Shown: in pieces, positions 40,231-50,133 of the stretch
How positions within the stretch are numbered: the stretch's first letter is position 1
Layout of the letters: each line of letters starts with the position of its first letter
NCBI RefSeq assembly: GCF_022437945.1
Contig: NZ_CP092535.1
Span: forward strand, 3,534,001 to 3,598,000
DNA length: 64,000 bases
Reading direction: 5' to 3'
DNA from: Nocardioides sp. TF02-7
GTDB lineage: Bacteria > Actinomycetota > Actinomycetes > Propionibacteriales > Nocardioidaceae
Notes under the pieces: generated by a model
What the model was told of the DNA's origin: nothing
The model's input: the letters and a program-made list of their open reading frames with translations, nothing else
Databases searched by the model: none
Position numbers and translations under genes: made by a program

Positions 40231-41901
40231 GTGACTCCCGCCCAGCTCTCCGCCACGATCGTCGACGCCCTCTCGACGCTCGTCGACCAGGGTGCGCTCA
40301 CCCTGCCCGACGGCGTCCCGGCCGAGGTGACGGTGGAGCGACCCCGGCAGAAGGGGCACGGCGACTACGCCACCAACGTGGCGCTGCAGCTGGCGAAGAA
40401 GGCCGGCACCAACCCCCGGGCGCTCGGGGAGCTGCTCGCGGAGCGGCTGCGGGAGGCCGACGGCGTCGGCGACGTCGAGGTCGCCGGGCCGGGCTTCCTC
40501 AACGTCACCGTCGAGGCCGGCGCCCAGGGCCGGGTGGCGGCGGAGGTCGTGGCCGCGGGCACGGCGTACGGCCACACCGACACGCTCGCCGGGCAGCGGA
40601 TCAACGTCGAGTTCATCTCGGCCAACCCGACCGGCCCGCTCCACCTCGGCCACACCCGGTGGGCGGTGCTCGGCGACGCGATCGGGCGGGTGCTCAGCGC
40701 CGCGGGCGCGGACGTGACCCGCGAGTTCTACATCAACGACCGCGGCGTGCAGATGACGCGGTTCGCGGAGTCGATCGTCGCCGCGGCGCTCGGCGAGCCG
40801 ACACCGGAGGACGGGTACGCCGGCGGCTACGTCGAGGACCTGGCCCGGGCGGTCGGCGAGGCGCAGCCCGGCATCTTCGACCTGCCGGCCGAGGAGCGGG
40901 TCGCCGCGGTCCGCGAGGTCGGCTACCGGCTGCAGCTGAAGGACCAGCAGGACCAGCTGGAGTCCTTCCACACCCACTTCGACGTCTGGTTCTCCGAGCG
41001 GTCGCTCCACGACGGTGGCCGCGTGCCGCAGACGCTGCAGCGGCTGAAGGACCTCGGCCACGTCTACGAGCAGGACGGCGCGCTGTGGATGCGCACGACC
41101 GACTTCGGCGACGACAAGGACCGGGTGCTCATCAAGTCCGACGGCGAGCTGACCTACTTCGCGTCCGACACGGCCTACTACCTCGACAAGCGCGGCCGCG
41201 GGTTCGACCACTGCATCTACCTGCTCGGCGCCGACCACCACGGGTACGTCGGCCGGTTGCGGGCGATGGCGGCGTGCGTGGGCGACGACCCCGACCGGAC
41301 GCTCGACGTGATGATCGGCCAGCTGGTCAAGATCATGCGCGACGGCCAGGAGCTCAAGCTCTCCAAGCGGGCGGGCACGATCGTGACGCTGCAGGAGCTG
41401 GCGGAGGAGATCGGCGTCGACGCCCTGCGCTACTCGCTGGCGCGCTACCCGGCCGACAGCCCGTTGGTGCTCGACGTCGCCGAGATCACCAAGGCGTCCA
41501 ACGACAACCCCGTCTACTACGTGCAGTACGCCCACGCCCGCACCTGCCGGATGGTCGAGAACGCCACCGACCTCGGCATGGCGCTGCCGGGTGACGACTT
41601 CGACCCGTCGCTGCTCGTCCACGAGCGCGACGGCCAGCTGCTCCGGGCGCTCGCGGAGTTCCCGCGGGTCGTCGCGAGCGCGGCGGAGCTGCGGGAGCCG
41701 CACCGGATCGCGCGGTACCTCGAGGACACTGCGTCGGTCTTCAACAAGTGGTACGACACCAAGGAGTGCCGGATGCTGCCGCAGGGTGACGAGCCGGTGA
41801 CGGCGACCAACCTGGCCCGGCTGGTCCTCGTGGTGGCCACCCGGACGGTCTTCGCCAACGGCCTCGGCCTGCTCGGCGTCACGGCGCCCGAGCGGATGTG
41901 A
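40231..41901 (+). CDS. argS: Arginyl-tRNA synthetase
   Basis: 556 residues, class I synthetase. HIGH-type motif PTGPLHLGHTRW; KMSKS-like site KLSKRAGT; N-terminal Add-1 domain GHGDYATNVALQLAK; C-terminal DALR domain ending VFANGLGLLGVTAPERM. It charges tRNA-Arg in the cytoplasm. GTG start, 83 bases from the divergent tRNA-Arg. lysA follows 10 bases later, so they likely share a transcript. Confidence 0.97.
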   Translation: MTPAQLSATIVDALSTLVDQGALTLPDGVPAEVTVERPRQKGHGDYATNVALQLAKKAGTNPRALGELLAERLREADGVGDVEVAGPGFLNVTVEAGAQGRVAAEVVAAGTAYGHTDTLAGQRINVEFISANPTGPLHLGHTRWAVLGDAIGRVLSAAGADVTREFYINDRGVQMTRFAESIVAAALGEPTPEDGYAGGYVEDLARAVGEAQPGIFDLPAEERVAAVREVGYRLQLKDQQDQLESFHTHFDVWFSERSLHDGGRVPQTLQRLKDLGHVYEQDGALWMRTTDFGDDKDRVLIKSDGELTYFASDTAYYLDKRGRGFDHCIYLLGADHHGYVGRLRAMAACVGDDPDRTLDVMIGQLVKIMRDGQELKLSKRAGTIVTLQELAEEIGVDALRYSLARYPADSPLVLDVAEITKASNDNPVYYVQYAHARTCRMVENATDLGMALPGDDFDPSLLVHERDGQLLRALAEFPRVVASAAELREPHRIARYLEDTASVFNKWYDTKECRMLPQGDEPVTATNLARLVLVVATRTVFANGLGLLGVTAPERM

Positions 41902-41911
41902 GCGGCGCCCG

Positions 41912-43307
41912 ATGACGCACGAGGCAGGGTGGGCGCACGCCCCGGGAGAGCTGCGCGGGCCGGCGTGGCTGCGCGAGCCGCGCGACCCCAACGCGCTGGT
42001 GCCGCAGCTGTGGTCGAGCACGGCCCACAAGACCGAGGCCGGCGACCTGGTGGTCGGCGGGATCCCCGTCGCCGACCTGGTGGCCGACCACAACACGCCG
42101 GCCTTCGTGCTCGACGAGGACGACTTCCGGGCGCGGGCCCGGGCGTTCCGCGACGCGTTCGCCGACTTCGACGTCTTCTACGCCGGCAAGGCGTTCCTCT
42201 GCACGGCGGTCGCCCGCTGGGTGCACGAGGAGGGGCTGTTCCTCGACGTGTGCTCCTCCGGGGAGCTCACGGTGGCGCTGCGAGCCGGCTTCGACCCGGC
42301 CCGGATCGGCTACCACGGCAACAACAAGACCGTCGCGGAGCTGCGGCGCGCGGTCTCCGTCGGCGTGGGCCGGATCATCGTCGACTCCTTCCAGGAGGTC
42401 GAGCGGCTGGTCATGGTCACCGCGGACACCGGCCTGACCGCGCGGGTGATGGTGCGGGTGACCGCCGGGGTCGAGGCCCACACCCACGAGTACATCGCGA
42501 CCGCCCACGAGGACCAGAAGTTCGGCTTCTCGATCAGCACCGGCGACGCGCTCGAGGCGGTACGCCGGCTCACGGCCGCCCCGGGCGTCGAGCTGCTCGG
42601 GCTGCACTCCCATATCGGTAGCCAGATCTTCGACTCCTCCGGCTTCGAGGTGGCCGCCCGCCGGGTGCTCGCGCTGCACGCGCGGGTGTCGGAGGAGCTG
42701 GGCGTCACGATGCCGGAGATGGACCTCGGCGGCGGCTTCGGCATCGCCTACACGACCCAGGACGACCCGTCCGACCCGGCGCAGCTGGCGACCGAGATGG
42801 GCAAGATCGTCGACCACGAGTGCCGGGCGCTCGGCGTCGACCGCCCGCGGCTCTCGATCGAGCCGGGGCGGGCGATCGTCGGCCCGGCGATGTGCACGGT
42901 CTACACCGTCGGCACGGTCAAGCCGGTGACGCTCGACGCCGGTGCCGTGCGCACCTACGTGAGCGTCGACGGCGGGATGAGCGACAACATCCGCACCGCC
43001 CTCTACGACGCCGACTACTCCTGCACGCTGGCCGGCCGCCGCTCCGACGCGCCGCCGGCGCTGGCGCGGGGTGGTCGGGAGCCACTGCGAGGCCGGCGAC
43101 ATCGTCGTGCGCGACGAGTTCCTGCCGGGCGACGTACGCCCGGGGGACCTGCTCGCGGTGCCGGGCACCGGCGCCTACTGCCGGTCGATGGCCTCGAACT
43201 ACAACCACCTGCTGCGGCCGCCGGTGATCGCCGTGCGCGACGGGAAGGCGACCGTGGTGGTGCGGCGGGAGACCGAGGACGACCTGCTCGCCACCGACGT
43301 CGGCTGA
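41912..43307 (+). CDS. lysA: Diaminopimelate decarboxylase (1 frame break)
   Basis: About 464 residues. The PLP-Lys is in DFDVFYAGKAFLCTAVARW; other landmarks are GLHSHIGSQIFDS, DLGGGFGI, EPGRAIVGPA and, after the break at 43068-43071 (extra G), GSHCEAGDIVV then GAYCRSMASNYN. It makes lysine from meso-DAP, the last step of the pathway. The following conserved neighbour would normally be hom, but the chaperone island intervenes. Confidence 0.96.
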
Positions 43308-43337
43308 CGCCGGCTGCTGCCGCCGAGGTCGCTGAGG

Positions 43338-43805
43338 TCAGCCGCCGCTGTGGCGGTGGACCGCCACCCGCGCCGGCCGGACCGACCTGCCGGCCTCGGT
43401 GAGCCACAGGCCCGCCTCGAGCACGGACGCGACCGTCCGGTCGGCGGCCGGGTCGTCGGTCGCGACCACCTCGGCCGCCTCCATCCGGGTCGCGTCGAAC
43501 GGCTCACCCGGGGCGGGGGCGACGAGCGTGCCGCCCCGGCCGGTCACGAGCCGTTCGAGCCCGCGGGCGACCGCGGTGAACGCGTCGCGCTCGCGCCTCG
43601 ACCGGGCGGTGGCGGCGCACGCCGTGGCGTCGCGGTGGAGCGCGAGCAGGTCGACGAGGAGCGGTACGTCGGCGCCGGCCCGGGCCCGGGCCGCCGCGGC
43701 CCGGGAGTCGTCGACGAGCCGGTCGATCGCCGCGCCCTGGCGGGCGACGATCCGGCCGACGTCGGTGACGGCGTCGTGGAGGTCCTGCAGGTTCGGGTCG
43801 GGCAC
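43338..43805 (-). CDS. GrpE-like nucleotide exchange factor
   Basis: 155 residues from GTG 43805. A coiled-coil helix forms the N-terminal two-thirds (DLHDAVTDVGRIVARQG, LLALHRDATACAATARSRR). The C-terminal beta domain reads APGEPFDATRMEAAEVVATDD then SVRPARVAVHRH, which parallels the GrpE end (DPxxHEAV...RPARVVV). It is divergent from the Hsp70-like gene and distinct from the housekeeping grpE, which is not in the window. It probably releases ADP from the neighbouring Hsp70. Confidence 0.78.
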   Translation of the reverse strand: MPDPNLQDLHDAVTDVGRIVARQGAAIDRLVDDSRAAAARARAGADVPLLVDLLALHRDATACAATARSRRERDAFTAVARGLERLVTGRGGTLVAPAPGEPFDATRMEAAEVVATDDPAADRTVASVLEAGLWLTEAGRSVRPARVAVHRHSGG

Positions 43806-43829
43806 CTCGCGAATGCTAGCTAGGTGGTC

Positions 43830-43845
43830 GGGCGCGATCGCGCCC
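43830..43845. promoter_or_regulatory. Perfect 16-bp palindrome in the Hsp70/GrpE divergent promoter
   Basis: GGGCGCGATCGCGCCC, a perfect 16-base palindrome midway in the 72-base gap between the two divergent starts. It could be an operator for both genes. No regulator gene is adjacent. Confidence 0.5.
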
Positions 43846-43877
43846 CCGGCGCCGGCACGGCCGGGTACTCTCGCGCC

Positions 43878-45572
43878 GTGCCCGTCCACGGTATCGATCT
43901 CGGCACCACCTGCTCCGCCGTCGCCCGCTGTGACCGGGACGGCCGCCCCGAGGTGCTCGTGGGGCTGACCGGTGAGCCGACGGTCCCGTCCGTCGTCCTC
44001 TTCGCCACCGACCGCGAGCACGTCGTGGGCGAGGGGGCGCGGCGGCAGGCCCGGCTCGACCCCGACCACGTCTGCGCGCTGGTCAAGCGGCGGATGGGCG
44101 ACTCGGAGTGGCGGTTCGTCGCCCACGGCCGCAGCTGGTCGGCGGCCGCCGTGTCCTCGTTGATCCTCCGGTCGCTGTGCGAGGACGCGGCGTTCGGGTC
44201 GGGGGAGCAGGTGACCTCGGCGGTGATCACCGTGCCGGCGTACTTCGGCGACGAGGAGCGGCGGGCCACCCGGCTGGCCGGCACGTACGCCGGGCTCGAC
44301 GTGGTCGACGTCCTGTCGGAGCCGATCGCGGCCGCGCTCTCCTACGGGTTCGGCCGGCTCGACGGTGCGCCGGACCTCCGGAAGGGCCGCGACGACGGCG
44401 ACTACGAGACGGTGCTGGTCTACGACCTCGGCGGCGGGACCTTCGACGCCACGGTCATCGAGCTGGCCGACCGGCGGATCTCCGTCCTCGCCGTCGACGG
44501 CGACCACCAGCTCGGCGGTGCCGACTGGGACGAGCGGATCTGCCTGCACCTCTCCCGCCGGTTCTGCGCGGAGAACCCCGACGCCGAGGACCCTCTCGAC
44601 GACTCGGCCGGATCGCAGGAGCTGGTCATCGCCGCCGAGCGGGCCAAGCGGGAGCTGAGCGACCGCGACTCCACCGAGGTGGTGGTCGCCCACGACGGCC
44701 ACCGCTCGACGATCACCCTCACCCGCGCCGAGCTCGAGGACATGACGTCGGCCCTGCTCCGCCGGACGATCGACCTGACGCGTTCCTGCCTCGAGGCCGC
44801 CGCCCAGCGCGGCGTCGCCCGCGTCGACCGCGTGCTGATGGTCGGCGGGTCGTCGCGGATGCCGATGGTCGAGCGGGCGTTGCGCACCGAGCTCGGCCTG
44901 GTGCCGGAGCTGCACGACCCCGACCTGGCCGTGGCCAAGGGGGCGGCGCTCTATGGTGCCAAGAAGGAGCTGGAGCGGATCGTGGGCTCCGACCTCGTGA
45001 CGCGGGGCCGGCTGCGTCCCGACCAGCCGCTCGACGAGGCGCCTCCCGACGAGCTCGACGCCGCCTGCCGCCGCGCCGCCGACGCCCTCGCCCTGCCGCT
45101 CGCCCAGGTTCGCCGCCAGGTCGACATCCGGGTCGACACCGTCGTGTCCCGCGGGTTCGGCGTGCTGGCCCGCAACGCGATGACCGGCGAGCTGGAGCCG
45201 GTCTGGCTGGTGCACCGCAACGACCACCTGCCGATCGACGTCCAGCGGTCGTTCGGCACCGTGCGCCCCGACCAGGACGCGATCGAGCTCCAGGTCGTCG
45301 AGCAGCAGAGCCAGGTCGCCTCGAGCCGGATCCAGGACGTCAAGCTGCTCGTGGCCGGCGCCATCGACGGCATCCCGCCCGGCTACGACGCCGGCAGCGA
45401 GGTGCGGGTGAGCTTCACGATGGGCTTCGACGGCTTGCTCAAGGTGCTCGCCTACCATGTGCAGGCCGGGCTCCCGCTCACCCTCACCGCCCAGACCGGG
45501 GCGACGCTGTCGCAGGCGGAGGTCGCACGGGAGCGGGACCAGCTCCAGCGCACCCGGCGGCGGGAGGCGTGA
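43878..45572 (+). CDS. Hsp70-family ATPase, divergent from DnaK
   Basis: 564 residues from GTG 43878. The actin-like ATPase is intact: GIDLGTTCSAVA (phosphate 1), VITVPAYFGDEERRAT, EPIAAALSYGFG, LVYDLGGGTFDATVIEL (phosphate 2) and VLMVGGSSRMPMVERAL (adenosine). A substrate-binding-like beta part follows, but the helical lid is short and there is no EEVD-type tail. It differs clearly from housekeeping DnaK. It overlaps the next gene by GTGA and faces a GrpE-like gene. Confidence 0.9.
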   Translation: MPVHGIDLGTTCSAVARCDRDGRPEVLVGLTGEPTVPSVVLFATDREHVVGEGARRQARLDPDHVCALVKRRMGDSEWRFVAHGRSWSAAAVSSLILRSLCEDAAFGSGEQVTSAVITVPAYFGDEERRATRLAGTYAGLDVVDVLSEPIAAALSYGFGRLDGAPDLRKGRDDGDYETVLVYDLGGGTFDATVIELADRRISVLAVDGDHQLGGADWDERICLHLSRRFCAENPDAEDPLDDSAGSQELVIAAERAKRELSDRDSTEVVVAHDGHRSTITLTRAELEDMTSALLRRTIDLTRSCLEAAAQRGVARVDRVLMVGGSSRMPMVERALRTELGLVPELHDPDLAVAKGAALYGAKKELERIVGSDLVTRGRLRPDQPLDEAPPDELDAACRRAADALALPLAQVRRQVDIRVDTVVSRGFGVLARNAMTGELEPVWLVHRNDHLPIDVQRSFGTVRPDQDAIELQVVEQQSQVASSRIQDVKLLVAGAIDGIPPGYDAGSEVRVSFTMGFDGLLKVLAYHVQAGLPLTLTAQTGATLSQAEVARERDQLQRTRRREA

Positions 45573-47644
45573 GCGGCGCGGCGCCGTTCGACGGCAACGG
45601 CTACCGCAAGCGGGTGCTCGCCGCGGTCCTCGAGCGGGGCGGGCCGGACGCGTCCGACCCCCTTCGAGCTCTACGACCTGCCGGTCGAGGAGGCCGACCG
45701 CTGGAGCGACGCCGAGGTCGCCGCACGGATGGCGGAGGTCTGGGGCTTCTGGCAGCGCCAGCGCGACCACCCGAAGTACGGCACCCTCGTCGGTCTGCTC
45801 GTCGCGGCCCACGACGACAACTGCGCGCAGCTGCTCGACCGGAGTCGCCGGTCCACGCTGGCCGCCCGGGTGCGCGCGGCCCGGCAGGCCCGTGACGCCG
45901 CCCGGTTCGAGATGCTCGACCAGGCGATCGGCCGCCTCGTCGAGCGGCACGGCGGCGTCCCGCGCGACAAGGTCGACGGGCTGGTCGAGGTCGGGGCGCT
46001 CGGCGGCCTGACCGCCGCCGAGGTCCACACCCGGCTCCGACGGCACCGGCTCGTCGACGCGGCCACCGCCCCACCTGCCGCCGCGCCGCCGCGGCCGCCG
46101 CTCGTGAGCGACCACCGCCGGCAGCAGGTGCGCGACCTCCTCGACGAGTTCGGCCGGCTGCAGGAGCAGCCGCCGCCGCCGACGCTGCTGGCGCTGCTCG
46201 GGCTGGAGCCGGAGGCCGACGACGCGGAGGTCTCGTTCCGCGCCGAGGCCTGGCGCGCCCGCTGCCGCGAGCTGCCGCCGCTGCGGATCCGGGCGGTCGC
46301 CGACGAGCTGATGGTCCACGTCGCCGACCTGCTCGAGGCGGGGCCCGACCGTCCGCGACGCCTACCTCGACGTCGTCGTGGACGACGTCAAGGTCCGGCT
46401 CCGGCCCCGGTTGCGCGCCGCGGTGCTCGTCGAGGACCGGCTGGTCGCCGACGACCACGCGCACCTCGTCGAGGAGGCGCGGGCGCTCGGCCTCGACCGC
46501 GGACGTGCCGGCCGGGCGGTGGCGGAGATGGCGGCCGAGCTGGACGTGCCGGTGGAGCCGGCGCCGACCGCCGGTGGCACGCAGCACCACCCACCCCCGC
46601 AGCCCCCGGGCCGGCCCTGGGAGGACGCGCTCCGCGCCGCCCGCGGTGCCCTGCGACGCGGTGCCCTGCTCGAGGCGCGCCGGTTGGTGGCGACGGCTGC
46701 CGCCGCGACCGACCCGGTCGCGGCGACGCCGGTGCGCGCCGTCGCCGACGAGGTCGAGCAGCTGGTGCGCGAGGCCGAGCTCCGGTGGCGGGCGGCGGCG
46801 ACCGCGCTCGCGGCGCGACGGTTCGCCGAGGCCGCCGACCACCTGGAGCACCTGAGCCGCACGGCGACCGACCTGCCGCCTCCCGCAGGGCTGGGCCCGG
46901 CCGGTGCCGAGCTCGACCGCGCCCGGCGGGAGGTCGCCGAGGCCGACGCCCGGGTGGCCGGCGCTCGCGCGGAGCCGGATCCCGTGGCGGCGCTGCTGGC
47001 GGTGCTCGACCGCTGGCCGCAGCACCCGACTGCCGTCGGCGCGCTGGCCGAGCACCCGCTCCACCCGCCGACGGAGGTCCGCGCCACGCGGAGCGGAGGC
47101 GTCGTGGTGGTCGCGTGGCAGCCGTCGGCGACGCCCGGCGTCACCTACCGGGTCAGCCGGATCGAGCCGGACGGCACCACCCGGGTCGTCGGCCGCACGG
47201 GAGAGCCGCGGATCGAGGACGGCGGCGCGCCCGCGGGCCCGGACCTGCCCGGCTACGCCGTCGTCGCGGTCCAGCCCGGGCGGAGGTCGGAGGAGGCCCG
47301 CAGCAGCGGTCCCGCCCCCGTGCCTGCATCGGCCGCTACGCCGGCGGCACCGACCGGCACCGGCCGCCGTACCGACCGCTGCGGCGCCCGCGGCTGGTCC
47401 GGAGGCGCCGGCCGAGGTCGTCGCCCGCCGCGGCGAGCGCGGCTCGGTCGTGGTCACCTGGCGGGGGCCCGCCGGAGCGGAGTTCAAGGTCCGCCGGCAG
47501 CGACCCGACGGCGGCTGGCAGGTGGTCGGCCGCACCCGGGAGTCCTCGATCGAGGACGGTGGCGCCCCCGGTGAGGCGCTGCCGGTCTACGGCGTGTCCG
47601 CGCTCCGCGACGGCACCGCGTCGACCGAGACGCTGTCGGGCTGA
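45569..47644 (+). CDS. J-like, helical and FnIII protein of the Hsp70 island (3 frame breaks)
   Basis: About 690 residues. Residues ~30-75 (FELYDLPVEEADRWSD, then WQRQRDHPKYG) look like a J-domain with HPK in place of HPD. A second similar segment is LLALLGLEPEADDAEVSFRAEAWRA. An Ala/Arg-rich helical (TPR-like) middle follows, then two fibronectin type III-like domains (GVVVVAWQPSATPGVTYRVSR; SVVVTWRGPAGAEFKVRR). Breaks at 45658-45662, 46340-46343 and about 47345-47375. The GTG overlaps the Hsp70 stop. It is the probable co-chaperone or client adaptor; no named family is recognised. Confidence 0.65.
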
Positions 47645-47711
47645 CGGCCGGGGTGTCCAGGGTTCGACGGTCCCCCCACGGCCACCCGCGGTGCGCCGAT
47701 ACCCTTGCCCG

Positions 47712-49018
47712 GTGGACAGTCCCCCTCAAGGTCGCGGTGCTCGGCTGCGGCGTCGTCGGCTCGCAGGTCGTGCGGCTGCTCGACGAGCAGTCCGGCGACC
47801 TCGCCGCCCGGGTGGGGGCGCCGGTCGAGCTCGCCGGCGTCGCCGTGCGACGCCTCGACGCCCCCCGCGACGTCGACGTGCCCCGACGGCCTGCTCACCA
47901 CCGACGCCCTCGGACTGGTGACCCGCGACGACATCGACGTCGTGGTGGAGGTGATCGGCGGCATCGAGCCCGCCCGGACCCTGGTGCTCGCCGCCCTCGA
48001 GAACGGCGCCTCGGTCGTGACCGCCAACAAGGCGCTGCTCGCCGAGGACGGCCCCACGCTCTACGAGGCGGCCGAGAAGGCCGGCCGCGACCTCTACTAC
48101 GAGGCGGCCGTCGCCGGCGCGATCCCGATCCTCCGCCCGCTGCGCGAGTCACTGGCCGGCGACAAGGTGACCCGGGTGCTCGGCATCGTCAACGGCACCA
48201 CGAACTTCATCCTCGACCGGATGGACAGCTCCGGCGCCGGCTTCGACGAGGCGCTGGAGGAGGCGCAGGCGCTCGGCTACGCCGAGGCCGACCCGACCGC
48301 CGACGTCGAGGGCTTCGACGCCGCGGCGAAGGCCGCGATCCTCGCCAGCCTGGCGTTCCACTCCCGGGTGACCGCCTCCGACGTGCACCGCGAGGGCATC
48401 AGCGACGTGACCGCCGGCGACGTGCGCTCCGCGCGCGACATGGGCAGCGTGGTCAAGCTGCTGGCCATCGCCGAGCTGCGCACCGGTGACGGTGGCGACG
48501 AGGCCGTCAGCGTCCGGGTCCACCCGGCGATGATCCCGAGGTCGCACCCGCTGGCCAGCGTCCGCGAGGCCTACAACGCGGTGTTCGTCGAGTCCGAGGC
48601 CGCCGGCCAGCTGATGTTCTACGGCCCGGGCGCCGGCGGGGCCCCGACGGCCAGCGCCGTGCTCGGCGACCTGGTCACCGTGGCCCGCAACCACCGCCAG
48701 GGCGCCCGCGGCGTCGGCGAGTCGGCGTACGCCGACCGCGCGGTGCTGCCGATGGGGGAGACCCGCACCCGCTACCACGTGGCGATCGACGTCGACGACC
48801 GGGCGGGCGTGCTCGCCGCGGTGGCGCAGGCGTTCGCCGCCCACGGTGTGTCGATCCAGACCGTCCACCAGGAGGGCCGGGGCGACGACGCCCAGCTGGT
48901 CGTCGTCTCCCACGAGGCGACCGACGCCGCGCTGTCGGCGACGGTCGAGGAGCTGCGCGGGATGGAGATCGTCCGCGACGTCACCTCCGTGATGCGGGTC
49001 GAGGGGGCCGAGGAGTGA
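47712..49018 (+). CDS. hom: Homoserine dehydrogenase (2 frame breaks)
   Basis: About 434 residues. Rossmann motif [31 protein letters not shown]; catalytic KxxxGxxxGT-like [16 protein letters not shown] in [17 protein letters not shown]. The C-terminal ACT domain ([20 protein letters not shown]) gives threonine feedback. The start is GTG 47712 if one C of the run 47721-47725 is removed; a second break is at 47881-47884. It feeds the thrC-thrB operon. Confidence 0.95.
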
Positions 49019-50117
49019 GCGGCATGGCGCACCAGTGGCGCGGGGTCATCGAGGAGTACCGCGAGCTGCTCGACATCCCGGCCGGCACCGCGGCCGTCAC
49101 CCCTGCGCGAGGGCGGCACGCCGCTCGTCCACTCCGGGTGGCTGTCGGCGCTCACCGGCGCCGACGTGCACTTGAAGGTCGAGGGCGACAACCCCACCGG
49201 CTCCTTCAAGGACCGCGGGATGACCGCTGCGATCTCGGTGGCCAAGCACGAGGGTGCCGAGGCGGTCGTCTGCGCCTCCACCGGCAACACGTCGGCCTCG
49301 ATGGCGGCCTACGCCGCGAAGGCCGGGCTCAACCCGCTCGTGCTCGTCCCGGACGGCAAGATCGCCGCCGGCAAGATGGCGCAGGCCATCCTGCACGGCG
49401 CGCAGGTGATCATGGTCAAGGGGAACTTGACGATTGCCTGCGGCTGGCCCGCGAGCTGGCGGAGGCCTACCCGGTCGCGCTCGTCAACTCGGTCAACCCG
49501 GTGCGGCTCGAGGGCCAGAAGACCGCGGCCTTCGAGATCGTCGACTTCCTCGGCGACGCTCCCGACTTCCACCTGCTGCCCGTCGGCAACGCCGGCAACA
49601 TCTCGGCGTACTGGCTGGGGTTCCGGCAGTACGCCGACGCCGGGCGCGCGTCCCGGAAGCCGGTGATCCGCGGGTTCCAGGCGGCCGGCGCCAGCCCGCT
49701 GGTGACCGGCGAGCCGTTCCCCGAGCCGGAGACCCGGGCGACCGCGATCCGGATCGGCAACCCGGCGTCGTGGAAGCTCGCCGAGGCGGCCGCCGCTGAG
49801 TCCGGCGGCCGGTTCGCCGCCGTCAGCGACGAGCGGATCCTCGCCGCCCAGCGTGAGCTCGCCCGCACCGACGGCGTCTTCGTCGAGCCGGCCAGCGCCG
49901 CCGGGGTCGCCGGGCTGCTGCAGGAGCTGGAGCAGGGGGGAGACCTATGCCGGCAGCACCGTCGTCATCACCGTGACCGGCCACGGCCTCAAGGGACACC
50001 GCCACGGCGCTCGAGGGCTTCTACGAGAGCGGCGGCGTCGTGGTCGACGAAGTCGTGGCGCCCGAGGTGCAGGACGTCGCCGAGGCCGCGGGCCTGAGCG
50101 CGCCCGTCGGTGCGTGA
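49015..50117 (+). CDS. thrC: Threonine synthase (4 frame breaks)
   Basis: About 366 residues of the short actinobacterial ThrC. PLP-Lys in [12 protein letters not shown]; phosphate site [29 protein letters not shown]; late [17 protein letters not shown]. Breaks near 49100-49103, 49430 (a base missing), 49936-49941 and 49993. It converts O-phosphohomoserine to threonine. GTG 49015 overlaps the hom stop; ATG 49024 is an alternative. Confidence 0.95.
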
Positions 50118-50133
50118 GGGCAGGAAGCCGGGG

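Noticed and set aside
43338..46319. A 993-residue minus-strand open frame across the Hsp70 gene
   Set aside because: Only its last 155 residues have GrpE features. The rest mirrors the Hsp70 and J-like genes and lacks family features.
47645..47711. Riboswitch or attenuator before hom
   Set aside because: Only 66 bases are present, with no recognisable aptamer or leader peptide.
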